A DNA stretch of 64,000 nucleotides, from assembly GCA_016185245.1 (NCBI GenBank), contig JACPNZ010000041.1:124001-188000 (forward strand), written 5' to 3'. The notes beneath the pieces were generated by a model, which was not told the DNA's origin, did no database searches, and was given only the letters and a program-made list of their open reading frames with translations. A program made the position numbers and the translations under genes. Each line of letters starts with the position of its first letter. Positions within the stretch are counted from its first letter, which is position 1. Below, one piece after another: positions 54,112-63,918 of this stretch. This stretch comes from Hyphomicrobiales bacterium (GTDB lineage: Bacteria; Pseudomonadota; Alphaproteobacteria; Rhizobiales; Aestuariivirgaceae).

Positions 54112-55240
54112 CTACTCGATATCCGCAACCGCCTCGCCGCCGCCCTTGATGCGGTGGGCGAGCGAGGCCTGGATGAAGTCGTCGAGATCGCCATCCAGGA
54201 CCGCTGACGGGTTGGTCGAGGTGAAGCCGGTGCGCAGGTCCTTTACCAGCTGATAGGGCTGCAGCACATAGGAGCGGATCTGGTGGCCCCAGCCGATGTC
54301 GGTCTTCTTGGCGTTGGCCGCGTCGATCTTCTCCTGCTGCTTCTGCAGTTCCATTTCGTAGAGCCTGGCCTTCAGCATCTTCCAGGCGGTGGCACGGTTC
54401 TTGTGCTGGGAACGCTCGGCCTGGCAGGCGACGATGATGCCGGACGGCATGTGGGTAAGGCGCACCGCCGAGTCGGTGGTGTTGACATGCTGGCCGCCGG
54501 CGCCACTGGCCCGGTAGGTATCGACCTTCACATCGGCCTCGTTCACCTGGATGTCGATTTCGTCGTCGACCACCGGATAGGCCCACACCGAGGCGAAGGA
54601 CGTATGGCGCCGGGCATTCGAGTCATAGGGCGAAATGCGCACCAGCCGATGCACGCCCGACTCGGTCTTGAGCTTGCCATAGGCATTGTGGCCCTTGATC
54701 TCGAGGGTGCACGACTTGATGCCGGCCTCTTCGCCAGGGTGCTCGTCGAGCACCTCGACCTTGAGCCCCGTGCGATTGGCCCAGCGCGTGTACATGCGCA
54801 TCAGCATCAGGGCCCAGTCCTGGCTTTCGGTGCCGCCGGCGCCGGCATTGATCTGCAAATAGCTGTCGTTGCCGTCGGCCTCACCCGAGAGCAGCGTTTC
54901 AAGCTCGCTCTCGGCCACCTCGTGGCGGAGCTCCTGCAAGGCCTTTTCGGCCTCGCCGACGACCGCCTGGTCGCCCTCCATCTCGCCCAGCTCGATGAGC
55001 TCGCGATTGTCGGAAATCGTTTGTTCGAGGCGCAGGACCGTCTTGATCCGGATATCCAGATCCTGGCGCCTGCGCATCACCTCCCGGGCCTTCTGCGGAT
55101 CGTTCCAGATCGCCGGGTCCTCGGCCTTGGCGTTCAGTTCCGCCAGGCGTTTCAGCGCCGCATCCCAGTCAAAGATGCCTCCTCAGCAGTCCGATGGACT
55201 GCTGCATTTCATCGACCAGATTGGCGATTTCGGCGCGCAT
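54112..55240 (-). CDS. prfB: Peptide chain release factor 2, with programmed +1 frameshift
   Basis: RF2 (375 residues after frameshift) ends translation at UGA and UAA. The first 23 codons start at the ATG at 55240 and run to CTT, which is followed by an in-frame TGA at 55171-55169. Reading then shifts +1 over CTT TGA C and continues in the long frame from 55170 to the stop at 54112. The catalytic GGQ loop is in [18 protein letters not shown]. The stop-recognition tripeptide is SPY ([15 protein letters not shown]) where E. coli has SPF, a form I recall as common in alphaproteobacteria. It lies 30 bases downstream of mrcA. Confidence 0.95.
55169..55183 (-). promoter_or_regulatory. RF2 autoregulatory frameshift site
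   Basis: On the minus strand the order is AGGAGG, CAT, CTT TGA C. The internal Shine-Dalgarno sequence lies three bases before the slippery CTT, as in the classical RF2 site. Low RF2 lets the ribosome pause at UGA and shift +1, which restores RF2 synthesis. The whole arrangement is directly visible. Confidence 0.95.
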
Positions 55241-55270
55241 GAGTCTCCGTCTTTCGCTATTGCGGTGGGC

Positions 55271-57811
55271 TCAATAGAGGCCACCGGCCCCTGTCGTCAA
55301 CCCGTCGCCGCCGCCGGCGGCATCGCCGGTACCGGGCAGCGGCGCCAGCGGCTGCGGTTCCTGCGGCAATGGCTGGGGCGGCACCAGGGTGACGCCATCG
55401 GCCGACGGCGGAATATCGGCGCTTACCATGTCGCCGCCGATCACCTTGGTCGACTCGGGCGGCTCGTCGCCGGGCTTGAAGGCCTCGAGGATGACCCCGT
55501 CGGTACCGAAGATCGCCCGCTTGCCGGTCTTGGCGTCGATCGGCACCAGTTCGATGGCGCGCGGCACCCGGAAGGGTGTCGCCGCCTTGTCGCGCAGCGC
55601 CAGGCGCATGAAGTCGGCAACGATGGGGGCGGCGAGCTCGCCGCCGGTGCGTTTCTTCCCCATCGGCTTGGGATTGTCGAAGCCGACATAGGCGCCGACG
55701 GCGAGATCGGGGGTGAAGCCGATGAACCAGGCGTCCTTCTCCTCGTTGGAGGTGCCGGTCTTGCCGGCCACCGGCTTGCCCACGGCCAGGAGCTTCTTGC
55801 CGGTGCCGCGCTGGACGACACCTTCCATCATCGAGGTGATCTGGTAGGCGGTATAGGGGTTCATCACCTGCTCGCGCACGTCGAGAAGCTCGGGCTCCGG
55901 CGCGTTGGGATCGTAGCGATCGGCCTTGCAGGCCGAGCAGTCGCGCCGGTCGTGGCGGAAGATGGTGCGGCCGAAGCGGTCCTGCACCCGGTCGATCAGG
56001 GTTGCGTCGATCTTCTTGCCGCCATTGTCGATCATCGAGTAGGCGGTGACCATCTTGATCAGCGTGGTCTCGCCCGCTCCCAGCGCCATGGCGAGTTGCA
56101 GCGGCAGGCGCTCGTAGATGCCGAGGCGCTGGGCCAGGTCGGCGATCTTCACCATGCCGAGCTCGGCGGCCAACCGCACCGTCATCACGTTGCGCGACTG
56201 CTCGATGCCGCGACGGAGCGTCGAGGGCCCGAAATACTTTTCCTGGTAATTCTTCGGCTTCCAGGTCTCGCCGTTGGGCATCTTGAATTCGATCGGCGCA
56301 TCGAGCACCACCGAGGCCGGTGTAAAGCCGTTGTCGAGGGCGGCGGCATAGACGATGGGCTTGAACGACGAGCCCGGCTGGCGCATCGCCTGCACGGCGC
56401 GATTGAACTGGCTGCGGCCATAGGAGAAGCCGCCGACCAGCGCCAGCACCCGGCCGGTATGCGGGTCCATGGCGACAAGCGCCCCCTCCACATCGGGCAC
56501 CTGCACCAGATGCCACTGGGCGGGATCCTTGCTGGGCGCCACATAGACGACGTCTCCCGCTGTCAGCACTTCGGTTGCGGCCTTGATCTCGGGGCCGAGT
56601 TTAGTGCCGTCGTCATAGGCCCTGGCCCATTGCAGGAGGGCCAGCGGCACCGTGACCCGCTCACGGTCGGCCGGCAGGGTTCCATCGGCCTTGCGGCGCG
56701 GTTGCAGGCCGACCACCGCCTGGGTTTCGCTCACCTCGAGAACCACGCCGATGCGCCAGGGGGCGACGTCATCCGGCACGCTGCGATTGGCGATGACGGC
56801 GCCCCAGTCGCCGGAGACGTCGATCTTGTCGATCGGGCCGCGGTAGCCGCGCTTGCGATCGAAGGCGATGAGGCCGCGGGCCAGGGCCTGGCGGGCGAAG
56901 ATCTGCAGCTTGGGATCGAGCGTCGTCCGGACCGACAGGCCGCCGGTGTCGAGCTTGTCCTTGCCGTAGATGTCGACGAGTTCGCGGCGTACTTCCTCGG
57001 CGAAGCTCTCGGCGGCAAACAGCTGGGCCCCGAAGGGCCGCGGATTGACTTCGAGCGGCTTGGCCTGGGCCGCCTTCATCTCGGCGTCGGTGATGTAGCC
57101 GTTGTCGAACATTTGGGTCAGCACCCAGTTGCGCCGCTCGATGGCGCGCTCGCGCTGCTTGAACGGGTGATAGTTATTGGGCCCCTTGGGAAGAGCTGCG
57201 AGGTAGGCTATCTCCTCGAGGGAAAGCTGGTCGAGTGACTTGCCGAAATAGTTGAGCGAGGCCGCCGCCACCCCGTAGGAATTCAGCCCGAGAAAGATCT
57301 CGTTGAGATAGAGCTCGAGAATCTGGTCCTTGCTGAAGGCCTGCTCAATGCGCTGGACGAGGAGCGCCTCCTTGACCTTGCGCAGCATCGAGCGCTCGTT
57401 GGTGAGCAGGAAGTTCTTGGCCACCTGCTGGGTGATGGTCGAGGCCCCGACGATCTGGCCGCGGCCGGTGAGCTTGACCTCGACATAGCGGATACCGGCG
57501 GAGGCTATGCCCATCCAGTCGAGGCCACTGTGCTGGAAGAAGGTCTTGTCCTCGGCCGAGATGAACGCCTGAATGAGCTGCTTCGGCATCTGGTTCACCG
57601 GCACGAACAGACGGCGCTGCTCGGCGTATTCAGCCAGCAGCGAACCGTCGGCGGCGTGAATGCGGGTCATCACCGGCGGCTCGTACTGGGCCAGCTGCTT
57701 GTAGTCGGGAAGATCGCGCGAGACGTTCCAGATGACATAGGCCACGCCGACGGCGGCGCCGACGAACAGCATGAAGCCTACTGCGAAAATCCATCCGAGA
57801 AAGCGAAACAT
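55271..57811 (-). CDS. mrcA: Penicillin-binding protein 1A
   Basis: This 846-residue bifunctional class A PBP has an N-terminal membrane helix (FAVGFMLFVGAAVGVAYVIW). The GT51 glycosyltransferase domain has SAEDKTFFQHSGLDWMGIAS and GASTITQQVAKNFLL. An OB-like insert follows (residues about 325-440). The transpeptidase domain has SxxK in RQPGSSFKPIVYAA, SRN in GIEQSRNVMT and KTG in VAGKTGTSNEEKDAWFIG. The C-terminus is proline-rich. The ATG beginning MFRFLGW is preferred to an upstream in-frame start. It lies between amiC and prfB, all on the minus strand. Confidence 0.95.
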   Translation of the reverse strand: MFRFLGWIFAVGFMLFVGAAVGVAYVIWNVSRDLPDYKQLAQYEPPVMTRIHAADGSLLAEYAEQRRLFVPVNQMPKQLIQAFISAEDKTFFQHSGLDWMGIASAGIRYVEVKLTGRGQIVGASTITQQVAKNFLLTNERSMLRKVKEALLVQRIEQAFSKDQILELYLNEIFLGLNSYGVAAASLNYFGKSLDQLSLEEIAYLAALPKGPNNYHPFKQRERAIERRNWVLTQMFDNGYITDAEMKAAQAKPLEVNPRPFGAQLFAAESFAEEVRRELVDIYGKDKLDTGGLSVRTTLDPKLQIFARQALARGLIAFDRKRGYRGPIDKIDVSGDWGAVIANRSVPDDVAPWRIGVVLEVSETQAVVGLQPRRKADGTLPADRERVTVPLALLQWARAYDDGTKLGPEIKAATEVLTAGDVVYVAPSKDPAQWHLVQVPDVEGALVAMDPHTGRVLALVGGFSYGRSQFNRAVQAMRQPGSSFKPIVYAAALDNGFTPASVVLDAPIEFKMPNGETWKPKNYQEKYFGPSTLRRGIEQSRNVMTVRLAAELGMVKIADLAQRLGIYERLPLQLAMALGAGETTLIKMVTAYSMIDNGGKKIDATLIDRVQDRFGRTIFRHDRRDCSACKADRYDPNAPEPELLDVREQVMNPYTAYQITSMMEGVVQRGTGKKLLAVGKPVAGKTGTSNEEKDAWFIGFTPDLAVGAYVGFDNPKPMGKKRTGGELAAPIVADFMRLALRDKAATPFRVPRAIELVPIDAKTGKRAIFGTDGVILEAFKPGDEPPESTKVIGGDMVSADIPPSADGVTLVPPQPLPQEPQPLAPLPGTGDAAGGGDGLTTGAGGLY

Positions 57812-57933
57812 CGGCCGGGTTCGGTCCCCTTCATCAGCCTTGCGGCACAAACACGCGGCATGCCCCATAACACATCAGAGTGCTGGCAACAGGAAATTCG
57901 GGTAGGACCCGAATGTGGCCGATGAGGGGCGGT

Positions 57934-59244
57934 TCAATTGCCGCGCTGGGCGACTTCGGTAGCGAAATAGCTGGCGATGGCGCGGGTCAGGGCTGCGGCC
58001 GTGCGGCTGCGCCAGGCTTCCGAGCCGAGCTGGGCCTCGTCGCGCCGGCTGGAGAGATAGCCGAGCTCGATCAGGACCGACGGGACGTCAGGCGCCTTGA
58101 GCACGACGAAGCCGGCCGAACGCATCGGTTTTCCGGTGAAGCTCGTCACCTGCCGCATGTCGCCCACCGCTTTCCTGGCAAAGATGGTCGAGCGCTTCTT
58201 CGACTCGCGCTGGGCCAGATCGATGAGGATGCCGGTCACCTCTTGGCTCTCGGCGCCGAGATCCATACCGCCAATGATGTCGGCGCGGTTTTCCTTCTGC
58301 GCCAGGGCCTCGGCTTCGGCGTCGGAGGCCTTCGCCGACAGGGTGTAGATGGTCGCTCCGCGAACGCCGGCCCCACGGACCGTATCGGCGTGGACGACGA
58401 TGAACAAATCGGCCTTATTGTCGCGAGCCACCTTGACCCGGTCATCGAGGCGCAGGAACCGGTCGTCGGACCTGGTCATGATGACATCGTAGTCGCCGGA
58501 CTTCAGGAGGGCCTCGCGCAGGGCCAGGCCGAAGGCCAGCACCACGTCCTTTTCGCGGGTCCGGTTGGCGCCGATGGCGCCGGGGTCGATGCCGCCATGG
58601 CCGGGATCGATGACAATGAGCTTGCGGGCGGAGCTGCGGGATGGCGGCGGGGCGGGCTCGGCGGCTACCGGTTCGGTGGTCGACCTATCGATTGCCCCGG
58701 CCGGGGGCACGGCGGCCGCCTCGGCTACCGCCCGGGCCGAGTTCTTCTGCTCGGCCGCATAAGCCTTGCTGAAAGCTTGGGCGCTCACCTGCACCAGATC
58801 GACGACGATGCGGGCGGGCTGTCCGGCCTGGGGCTCGAGAATGAAGGTCTTCTCGATCAGCACCGGACCCTTGGTGTCGATCACGATCCGCGAGCGCCCG
58901 GTCTCCACCGCGCCATAGCGGTACTCCGAGATGAGGCCGCGGGTTTTTTCGCCAATGCCCGGCGGAAGATTGAAAGTGACGTCCGGCAAGTCAACCACCA
59001 CCCGATAGGGGTTGGGAAGGACATAGGCCGTGTAGGCGACGGGGGCACTCAGATCGGCGACGAAACGGGTGCGCTGGCCATCGCCGGCCACTCTGGCGGC
59101 GGTGATCACTAGATTCTCGGCATAGGCGGGAAGGGCAAGGCCGACAATCGCCAGCAGGGCGAGGCCCATCAACCGCCGCAGGCTGTGGTGCGGCGCAGTC
59201 CTGCAATAGCCCTGCACGGCCGGATGTCGCCCACGATCCTGCAT
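57934..59244 (-). CDS. amiC: N-acetylmuramoyl-L-alanine amidase with AMIN domain
   Basis: The 436-residue periplasmic protein splits daughter cells by cutting peptide stems from glycan. A signal peptide (LMGLALLAIVGLALPAYA) is followed by an AMIN septal-targeting domain. The Amidase_3 domain begins near residue 210 with LIVIDPGHGGIDPGAIG. Zinc ligands are the His in that motif, Glu in TREKDVVLAF and His in LFIVVHADT; a catalytic Glu is in VLIELGYLSS. The ATG at 59244 gives a long signal n-region, and one at 59169 would give a compact signal peptide. It is 122 bases upstream of mrcA and divergent from rne. Confidence 0.92.
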   Translation of the reverse strand: MQDRGRHPAVQGYCRTAPHHSLRRLMGLALLAIVGLALPAYAENLVITAARVAGDGQRTRFVADLSAPVAYTAYVLPNPYRVVVDLPDVTFNLPPGIGEKTRGLISEYRYGAVETGRSRIVIDTKGPVLIEKTFILEPQAGQPARIVVDLVQVSAQAFSKAYAAEQKNSARAVAEAAAVPPAGAIDRSTTEPVAAEPAPPPSRSSARKLIVIDPGHGGIDPGAIGANRTREKDVVLAFGLALREALLKSGDYDVIMTRSDDRFLRLDDRVKVARDNKADLFIVVHADTVRGAGVRGATIYTLSAKASDAEAEALAQKENRADIIGGMDLGAESQEVTGILIDLAQRESKKRSTIFARKAVGDMRQVTSFTGKPMRSAGFVVLKAPDVPSVLIELGYLSSRRDEAQLGSEAWRSRTAAALTRAIASYFATEVAQRGN

Positions 59245-59758
59245 CGGCGATTGTTAGGCCGGCGATAGTTAACGCATGGTTGCCGGTTGCCGCTCGGCCG
59301 CGGCTACGCAAGAGGCTTGCAATTGCGGCGACCGGCCCCTAAGACACTTCGGTCTCCCTGAAGTCAGCGCCACGATTCCGTGACCGTTTGCTGACAGGGC
59401 GTCGGATTTCGCAGTTCTCGAGGGTCCGGACACCGTTAGGGTGCCCCTTAGGCTGCGGTGCGGTTCGAACTTCTCCGAGGAAGCGAGCCGGAGTTTGGGC
59501 GGGAAGGTCCCGCCGAAACATGTGTGAACCGTCCGGGCCAATAGGCTCCGGGCAAATGGAAATCACGGGCATGATCCCAAGGACGATGAGAGCGCCCCTC
59601 GCCTTCCGGCTTCCGCCGGCGGCAGGGTTGTCGCCGTCAGATGTCGATCTTGGATCACTGCCCCTATCGCGCAGCTTGGCCCGCAGGCTTTCTCCAAATT
59701 CCGTTTCCGGAACGGAGATCGGGTTCGCCGTGCCGCCGGCGCGCGCAAAGGAACGAAC
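59245..59758. other. Long divergent region between amiC and rne; probable rne leader
   Basis: These 514 bases hold no convincing gene. A frame across them is a low-complexity shadow. A short hairpin, GGCGGGA with TCCCGCC, lies at 59498-59514. In enteric bacteria the rne 5' leader is long and structured and allows RNase E to regulate its own mRNA; a similar role here is inference. No clear -35/-10 pair was identified. Confidence 0.5.
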
Positions 59759-62419
59759 ATGGGCAGCAAGATGCTCATCGACTCCAGCCATCCGGAAGAA
59801 ACCCGCGTGGTGGTTGTCCGCGGCACTCGCATCGAGGAATTCGATTTCGAAAGTGCCGCCCGTCGGCAACTGAAGGGCAATATCTATCTCGCCAAGGTGA
59901 CGCGGGTCGAACCGTCGTTGCAGGCGGCCTTCATCGAGTATGGCGGCAACCGCCACGGCTTCCTGGCCTTCTCGGAAATCCATCCCGACTATTACCAGAT
60001 ACCGCTGGCCGACCGTCAGGCCCTGCTGCGCGAGCAGGAGGAAGAGGACGCCGCCAACCGGGACGACGACGACAACGGTCATGACGAGGCGCCGACCCGC
60101 CGCCGCCATGCCAGGAATGACGACACTGCGGTCGAAAACAACGACGCAGCGGAAACAACAGAGAGTTCCGAACCCGAGGATGCCGAGGCCGATCCTTCCG
60201 ATGAGGAGAACGTAGAGACCACCGATCGCGCCGAGCCGCTGCGGGCCGATAATGACGATGCGGCACTCAGCGAAGAGGTGCCGCAATCCGAACCGGCCGC
60301 CACCGACGAGGCCGGTGCCGAGGCATCGGCTGAAGCGGCCGAGGCAGCCGCCGTTCCCCATGTGGAACACGGCGTACCGGCGGAACTGGGCAACGGCATC
60401 GAAGTGGTCGAGGAGGACCCGGAGAGTCAGCGAATCGAATCGATCGGCGCCGAGGATGCCCTCGAAGAGGTGCCGCAGCGGACCCGCCGGGCACCGCGCC
60501 GCCACTACAAGATCCAGGAAGTGGTCAAGCGCCGCCAGGTGATCCTTGTTCAGGTGGTCAAGGAAGAGCGCGGCAACAAGGGTGCCGCACTCACGACATT
60601 CCTGTCCCTGGCCGGCCGCTATTGCGTGCTGATGCCGAACACCGCCCGCGGCGGCGGTATTTCGCGCAAGATCACCGATGCCGGCGACCGCCGCCGCCTC
60701 AAGGACGTGGCGCGCCAGATCGAGATCCCGCAAGGCATGGGCCTCATCGTGCGCACCGCCGGGGCCCAGCGCACCAAGACCGAGATCAAGCGCGACTACG
60801 ACTATCTGTTGCGGCTGTGGGAAAGCGTACGCGACCTGACGCTGTCGTCGACGGCGCCGGCGCTGGTCTATGAGGAAGGCAGCCTGATCAAGCGTGCCAT
60901 CCGCGACCTCTACACCAAGGACGTCGACGAAGTGCATGTCGAGGGCGATACGGCCTATCGTGAAGCCAAGGACTTCATGAAGATGCTGATGCCGTCGCAC
61001 GCCAAGAACGTGAAGTCCTACAAGGACACGCGGCCGCTGTTCTCGCGCTTCCAGGTGGAAAGCCAGCTCGACGGCCTCTATTCGCCGACCGTCACGCTAC
61101 CGTCGGGCGGCTACATGGTGATCAACCAGACCGAGGCCCTGGTGTCGGTCGACATCAACTCGGGCAAGGCGACGCGCGAGCATAACATCGAGGACACGGC
61201 ACTCCGGACCAACCTCGAGGCGGCCGACGAAGTGGCGAGGCAGCTCAGGCTGCGCGACCTTGCCGGCCTGGTGGTCATCGACTTCATCGACATGGAGGAG
61301 AAGCGCAACAACCGCTCGGTCGAGCGCCGCCTGAAGGATGCGCTGAAGCACGACCGGGCCCGCATCCAGGTCGGGCGCATCAGCCATTTCGGCCTGCTCG
61401 AGATGTCGCGGCAGCGACTGCGGCCGGGCCTACTCGAGGGTTCGTCCAGGACCTGCCCGCACTGCGAGGGCCGCGGCATCGTCCGCTCGATTTCCTCCTG
61501 CGGGCTCTCGGTGCTGCGCGCCGTCGAAGAGCATCTGATCGCCCGCAAGCCGGAGAATCTGACGGTCAAGTGCGCCCGCGAGGTGGCCAGCTATATTCTC
61601 AACGAGAAGCGCGACAATCTTCTGGCGCTGGAAACCACCTACGGAATTTCGGTATTCATCGTCGCCAGCGACGAGGTCAAGGGATCGCAGGCGGTAATCG
61701 AACGCGCCGCCGAGCGAGCCATCGCCCCGCGCCGGGTCCAGGTAACCCCGGTGCGTATCGATTCGGCCTATCGCGAGGATGAGGGCGGCGAAGAGGAAGC
61801 CGAAACGCCGGCCGAGGCCGAGGAATTGGCCGAGGCCGAGAGCGAGGTCGAGGAGGCCTCGGCCGAACAGGCCGAAAGGCCGCGCCGGCCTGCTCCGCAG
61901 GGCGGGGTGCCCGGCGAACGCCGCGAGGACGGCTCGCGCCGCCGGCGCCGCCGCGGGCGCCGTGGCGGGCGTGGTGGCCGCGACGAGCCGCGCCACCAGA
62001 TAGGCCAGGGACCGGAACTTCCGGGCCTCGGCGATCAGCCCGCCATATTCGAGCCCGGGGAGGGGCCGGCCGATCTCAATGCCGGCGAGGAAGCAACCGG
62101 TGACAGCGGCAGAGACGAGTCGCCGCCGCCGGCAGGATCGGGCGGCCGCGACCGGCATGAGGGCCGGGGCCGGCGCCGTGAGCGCGGCCGTCATCACGGC
62201 GAGACGCCACCGCGTCGCGACAGTATCGAGACAATACCGTCGGCCGAATCCGTTCATGCTGCGCCCGTGGCGGAAGTGACACATCCGATTCCGGCGCCGG
62301 TGACCCCAGTCGAGCCCCCAGCAGAAGTCGAGACCCAGGTGCGCAAATGGCAGCCACCGGCGCCGACCGTGACGGTTGCTCCGAGCGAACGAAAAGTCGG
62401 GTGGTGGAGCAAGCGCTAG
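59759..62419 (+). CDS. rne: Ribonuclease E
   Basis: This 886-residue endoribonuclease is the core of the RNA degradosome. The S1 domain (NIYLAKVTRVEPSLQAAFIE) is split by a long acidic insert, residues about 92-245. The RNase H-like and DNase I-like parts follow. Catalytic aspartates are Asp465 (LVSVDINSGKATREHN) and Asp508 (GLVVIDFIDMEEKRNN). The Zn-link is CPHC at residues 566-569. The C-terminal third is Arg- and Glu-rich and disordered, and it ends RKVGWWSKR, a tail I recognise as common in alphaproteobacterial RNase E. It is preceded by a long leader. Confidence 0.95.
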   Translation: MGSKMLIDSSHPEETRVVVVRGTRIEEFDFESAARRQLKGNIYLAKVTRVEPSLQAAFIEYGGNRHGFLAFSEIHPDYYQIPLADRQALLREQEEEDAANRDDDDNGHDEAPTRRRHARNDDTAVENNDAAETTESSEPEDAEADPSDEENVETTDRAEPLRADNDDAALSEEVPQSEPAATDEAGAEASAEAAEAAAVPHVEHGVPAELGNGIEVVEEDPESQRIESIGAEDALEEVPQRTRRAPRRHYKIQEVVKRRQVILVQVVKEERGNKGAALTTFLSLAGRYCVLMPNTARGGGISRKITDAGDRRRLKDVARQIEIPQGMGLIVRTAGAQRTKTEIKRDYDYLLRLWESVRDLTLSSTAPALVYEEGSLIKRAIRDLYTKDVDEVHVEGDTAYREAKDFMKMLMPSHAKNVKSYKDTRPLFSRFQVESQLDGLYSPTVTLPSGGYMVINQTEALVSVDINSGKATREHNIEDTALRTNLEAADEVARQLRLRDLAGLVVIDFIDMEEKRNNRSVERRLKDALKHDRARIQVGRISHFGLLEMSRQRLRPGLLEGSSRTCPHCEGRGIVRSISSCGLSVLRAVEEHLIARKPENLTVKCAREVASYILNEKRDNLLALETTYGISVFIVASDEVKGSQAVIERAAERAIAPRRVQVTPVRIDSAYREDEGGEEEAETPAEAEELAEAESEVEEASAEQAERPRRPAPQGGVPGERREDGSRRRRRRGRRGGRGGRDEPRHQIGQGPELPGLGDQPAIFEPGEGPADLNAGEEATGDSGRDESPPPAGSGGRDRHEGRGRRRERGRHHGETPPRRDSIETIPSAESVHAAPVAEVTHPIPAPVTPVEPPAEVETQVRKWQPPAPTVTVAPSERKVGWWSKR

Positions 62420-62493
62420 CCCGCTCGTCACAGGCCTCAAACTCGCCTCAATCGGACCCGATTGAGTTGATCGTGGTCTTGCTACGAGTATCA

Positions 62494-63861
62494 ATGCCGC
62501 TGCTGCGCAGGGTGATTGCCGGAGTGATGGCGTTTGCCCTGGCAATGGCGGCGGCGTCGCCAGCCGTGCCTGCACCCGGCGACGATCAGCCGCGGCTCAT
62601 ACGTGATGCCGAGATCGAAGGCCTGATGCGGCTTTACACCAAGCCGATCTTCCGGGCGGCCGGCATCAATCCGGCATCGGTGCGCGTCTACCTGATCAAC
62701 GATCCGCGTATCAACGCCTTCGTCGCCGGCGGCCAGCGTATCTTCATCAACACCGGAACGCTGATGCAGTCGAAGTCGCCGAACGAGGTGATCGGCGTGC
62801 TTGCCCATGAAACCGGCCACATCGCCGGCGGCCATCTGGCCCGGCTCGGCATCGCTCTCGACCGGGCCAGCACCGCTGCCATCATCGGCACGCTCTTGGG
62901 AGCGGCCGCCGTGGTGGGCGGGGCCACCAGCGGCAACGACAGTGCCGCTCAGGCCGGGGCAGGCGTGATGATGGGGTCGCAAAGCCTCGCCCAGAGGAGC
63001 ATGCTGTCTTATCAGCGGGTGATGGAGTCGGCCGCCGACCAGGCGGCGCTCAAGTTCCTCACCTCGACCGGCCAGTCGGCCAAGGGCATGCTCCGGCTGT
63101 TCAACAAGCTGGCCAGCGAGTCGATTGCCTCCCTGCGGGACGTCGACCCCTATGTGCTGTCGCACCCGATGCCCTTCGACCGCATCCGCAACCTCGAGGA
63201 AGCGGCGAAACAGTCGCCCTACTTCGATGCGCCCGATCCGCCGCAGCTGGTGCTCCGCCATCAACTGATGCAGGCCAAGCTGACGGGTTTCCTCGAGCCT
63301 TCCGCCACCGTGTTCCAGCGCTACCCGCGCACCGACAACTCGCTAGCCTCGCGCTATGCCCGCTCGATCTCCATGTTCCGCTCCGGCGACACCGGCAACG
63401 CCGTGCCGATCATCCGGAGCCTCACCCAGGATGTTCCACAGGATCCCTATTTCTGGGAACTTCTCGGCCAGGCCCTGCTCGAGGGCGGCCAGCCCGCCGC
63501 CGCCGTGCCGCCGCTCAAGCAGGCGGTGAAGCTCTTGCCCAACGGTCTCATCCAGATTCTCCTCGCCCAGGCGCTGATCGGCACCGGCAATCGCGCCGAT
63601 CTAGAGTTGGCACTGACCACGCTACGCCGGGCCGAGACCAGCGAGGGCGACACGCCCGAGCTCTACAAATACATGGCGATCGCCTACGGCCAGCTGGGTC
63701 AGGTGCCGCGGGCTGAGCTGGCGACCGCCGAGTATGCCTGGCTCACCGGCGACAAGAAACTCACGATCCAGAAGGCCAAGTCCGCCCGCGACCGGCTGCC
63801 GGCCCATTCGCCGGAATGGATTCGCGCTAACGATCTGTTGACCTTCGCCAACCGAGATTGA
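62494..63861 (+). CDS. Periplasmic M48 metalloprotease with TPR repeats (BepA-like)
   Basis: The 455-residue protein has a signal segment (VIAGVMAFALAMAAASPAV). The zinc motif is HETGH (residues 105-109, in GVLAHETGHIAGGHLARLG), with the downstream ESAADQAALKFL supplying the third ligand. The C-terminal TPR part spans residues about 290-455. It resembles E. coli BepA, which surveys LptD and BAM substrates at the outer membrane. Here the role is inferred from that similarity; bamE is in the same window. It starts 74 bases after rne. Confidence 0.9.
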   Translation: MPLLRRVIAGVMAFALAMAAASPAVPAPGDDQPRLIRDAEIEGLMRLYTKPIFRAAGINPASVRVYLINDPRINAFVAGGQRIFINTGTLMQSKSPNEVIGVLAHETGHIAGGHLARLGIALDRASTAAIIGTLLGAAAVVGGATSGNDSAAQAGAGVMMGSQSLAQRSMLSYQRVMESAADQAALKFLTSTGQSAKGMLRLFNKLASESIASLRDVDPYVLSHPMPFDRIRNLEEAAKQSPYFDAPDPPQLVLRHQLMQAKLTGFLEPSATVFQRYPRTDNSLASRYARSISMFRSGDTGNAVPIIRSLTQDVPQDPYFWELLGQALLEGGQPAAAVPPLKQAVKLLPNGLIQILLAQALIGTGNRADLELALTTLRRAETSEGDTPELYKYMAIAYGQLGQVPRAELATAEYAWLTGDKKLTIQKAKSARDRLPAHSPEWIRANDLLTFANRD

Positions 63862-63918
63862 CATGGACCCCGCTTGCGACCTCGGGCACAATCTGGCCGT
63901 AAATTCTGCGAGGAACCC

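Noticed and set aside
54869-57238. A 789-codon open frame on the plus strand
   Set aside because: It is opposite mrcA and prfB, which have full catalytic motifs; the plus frame has none.
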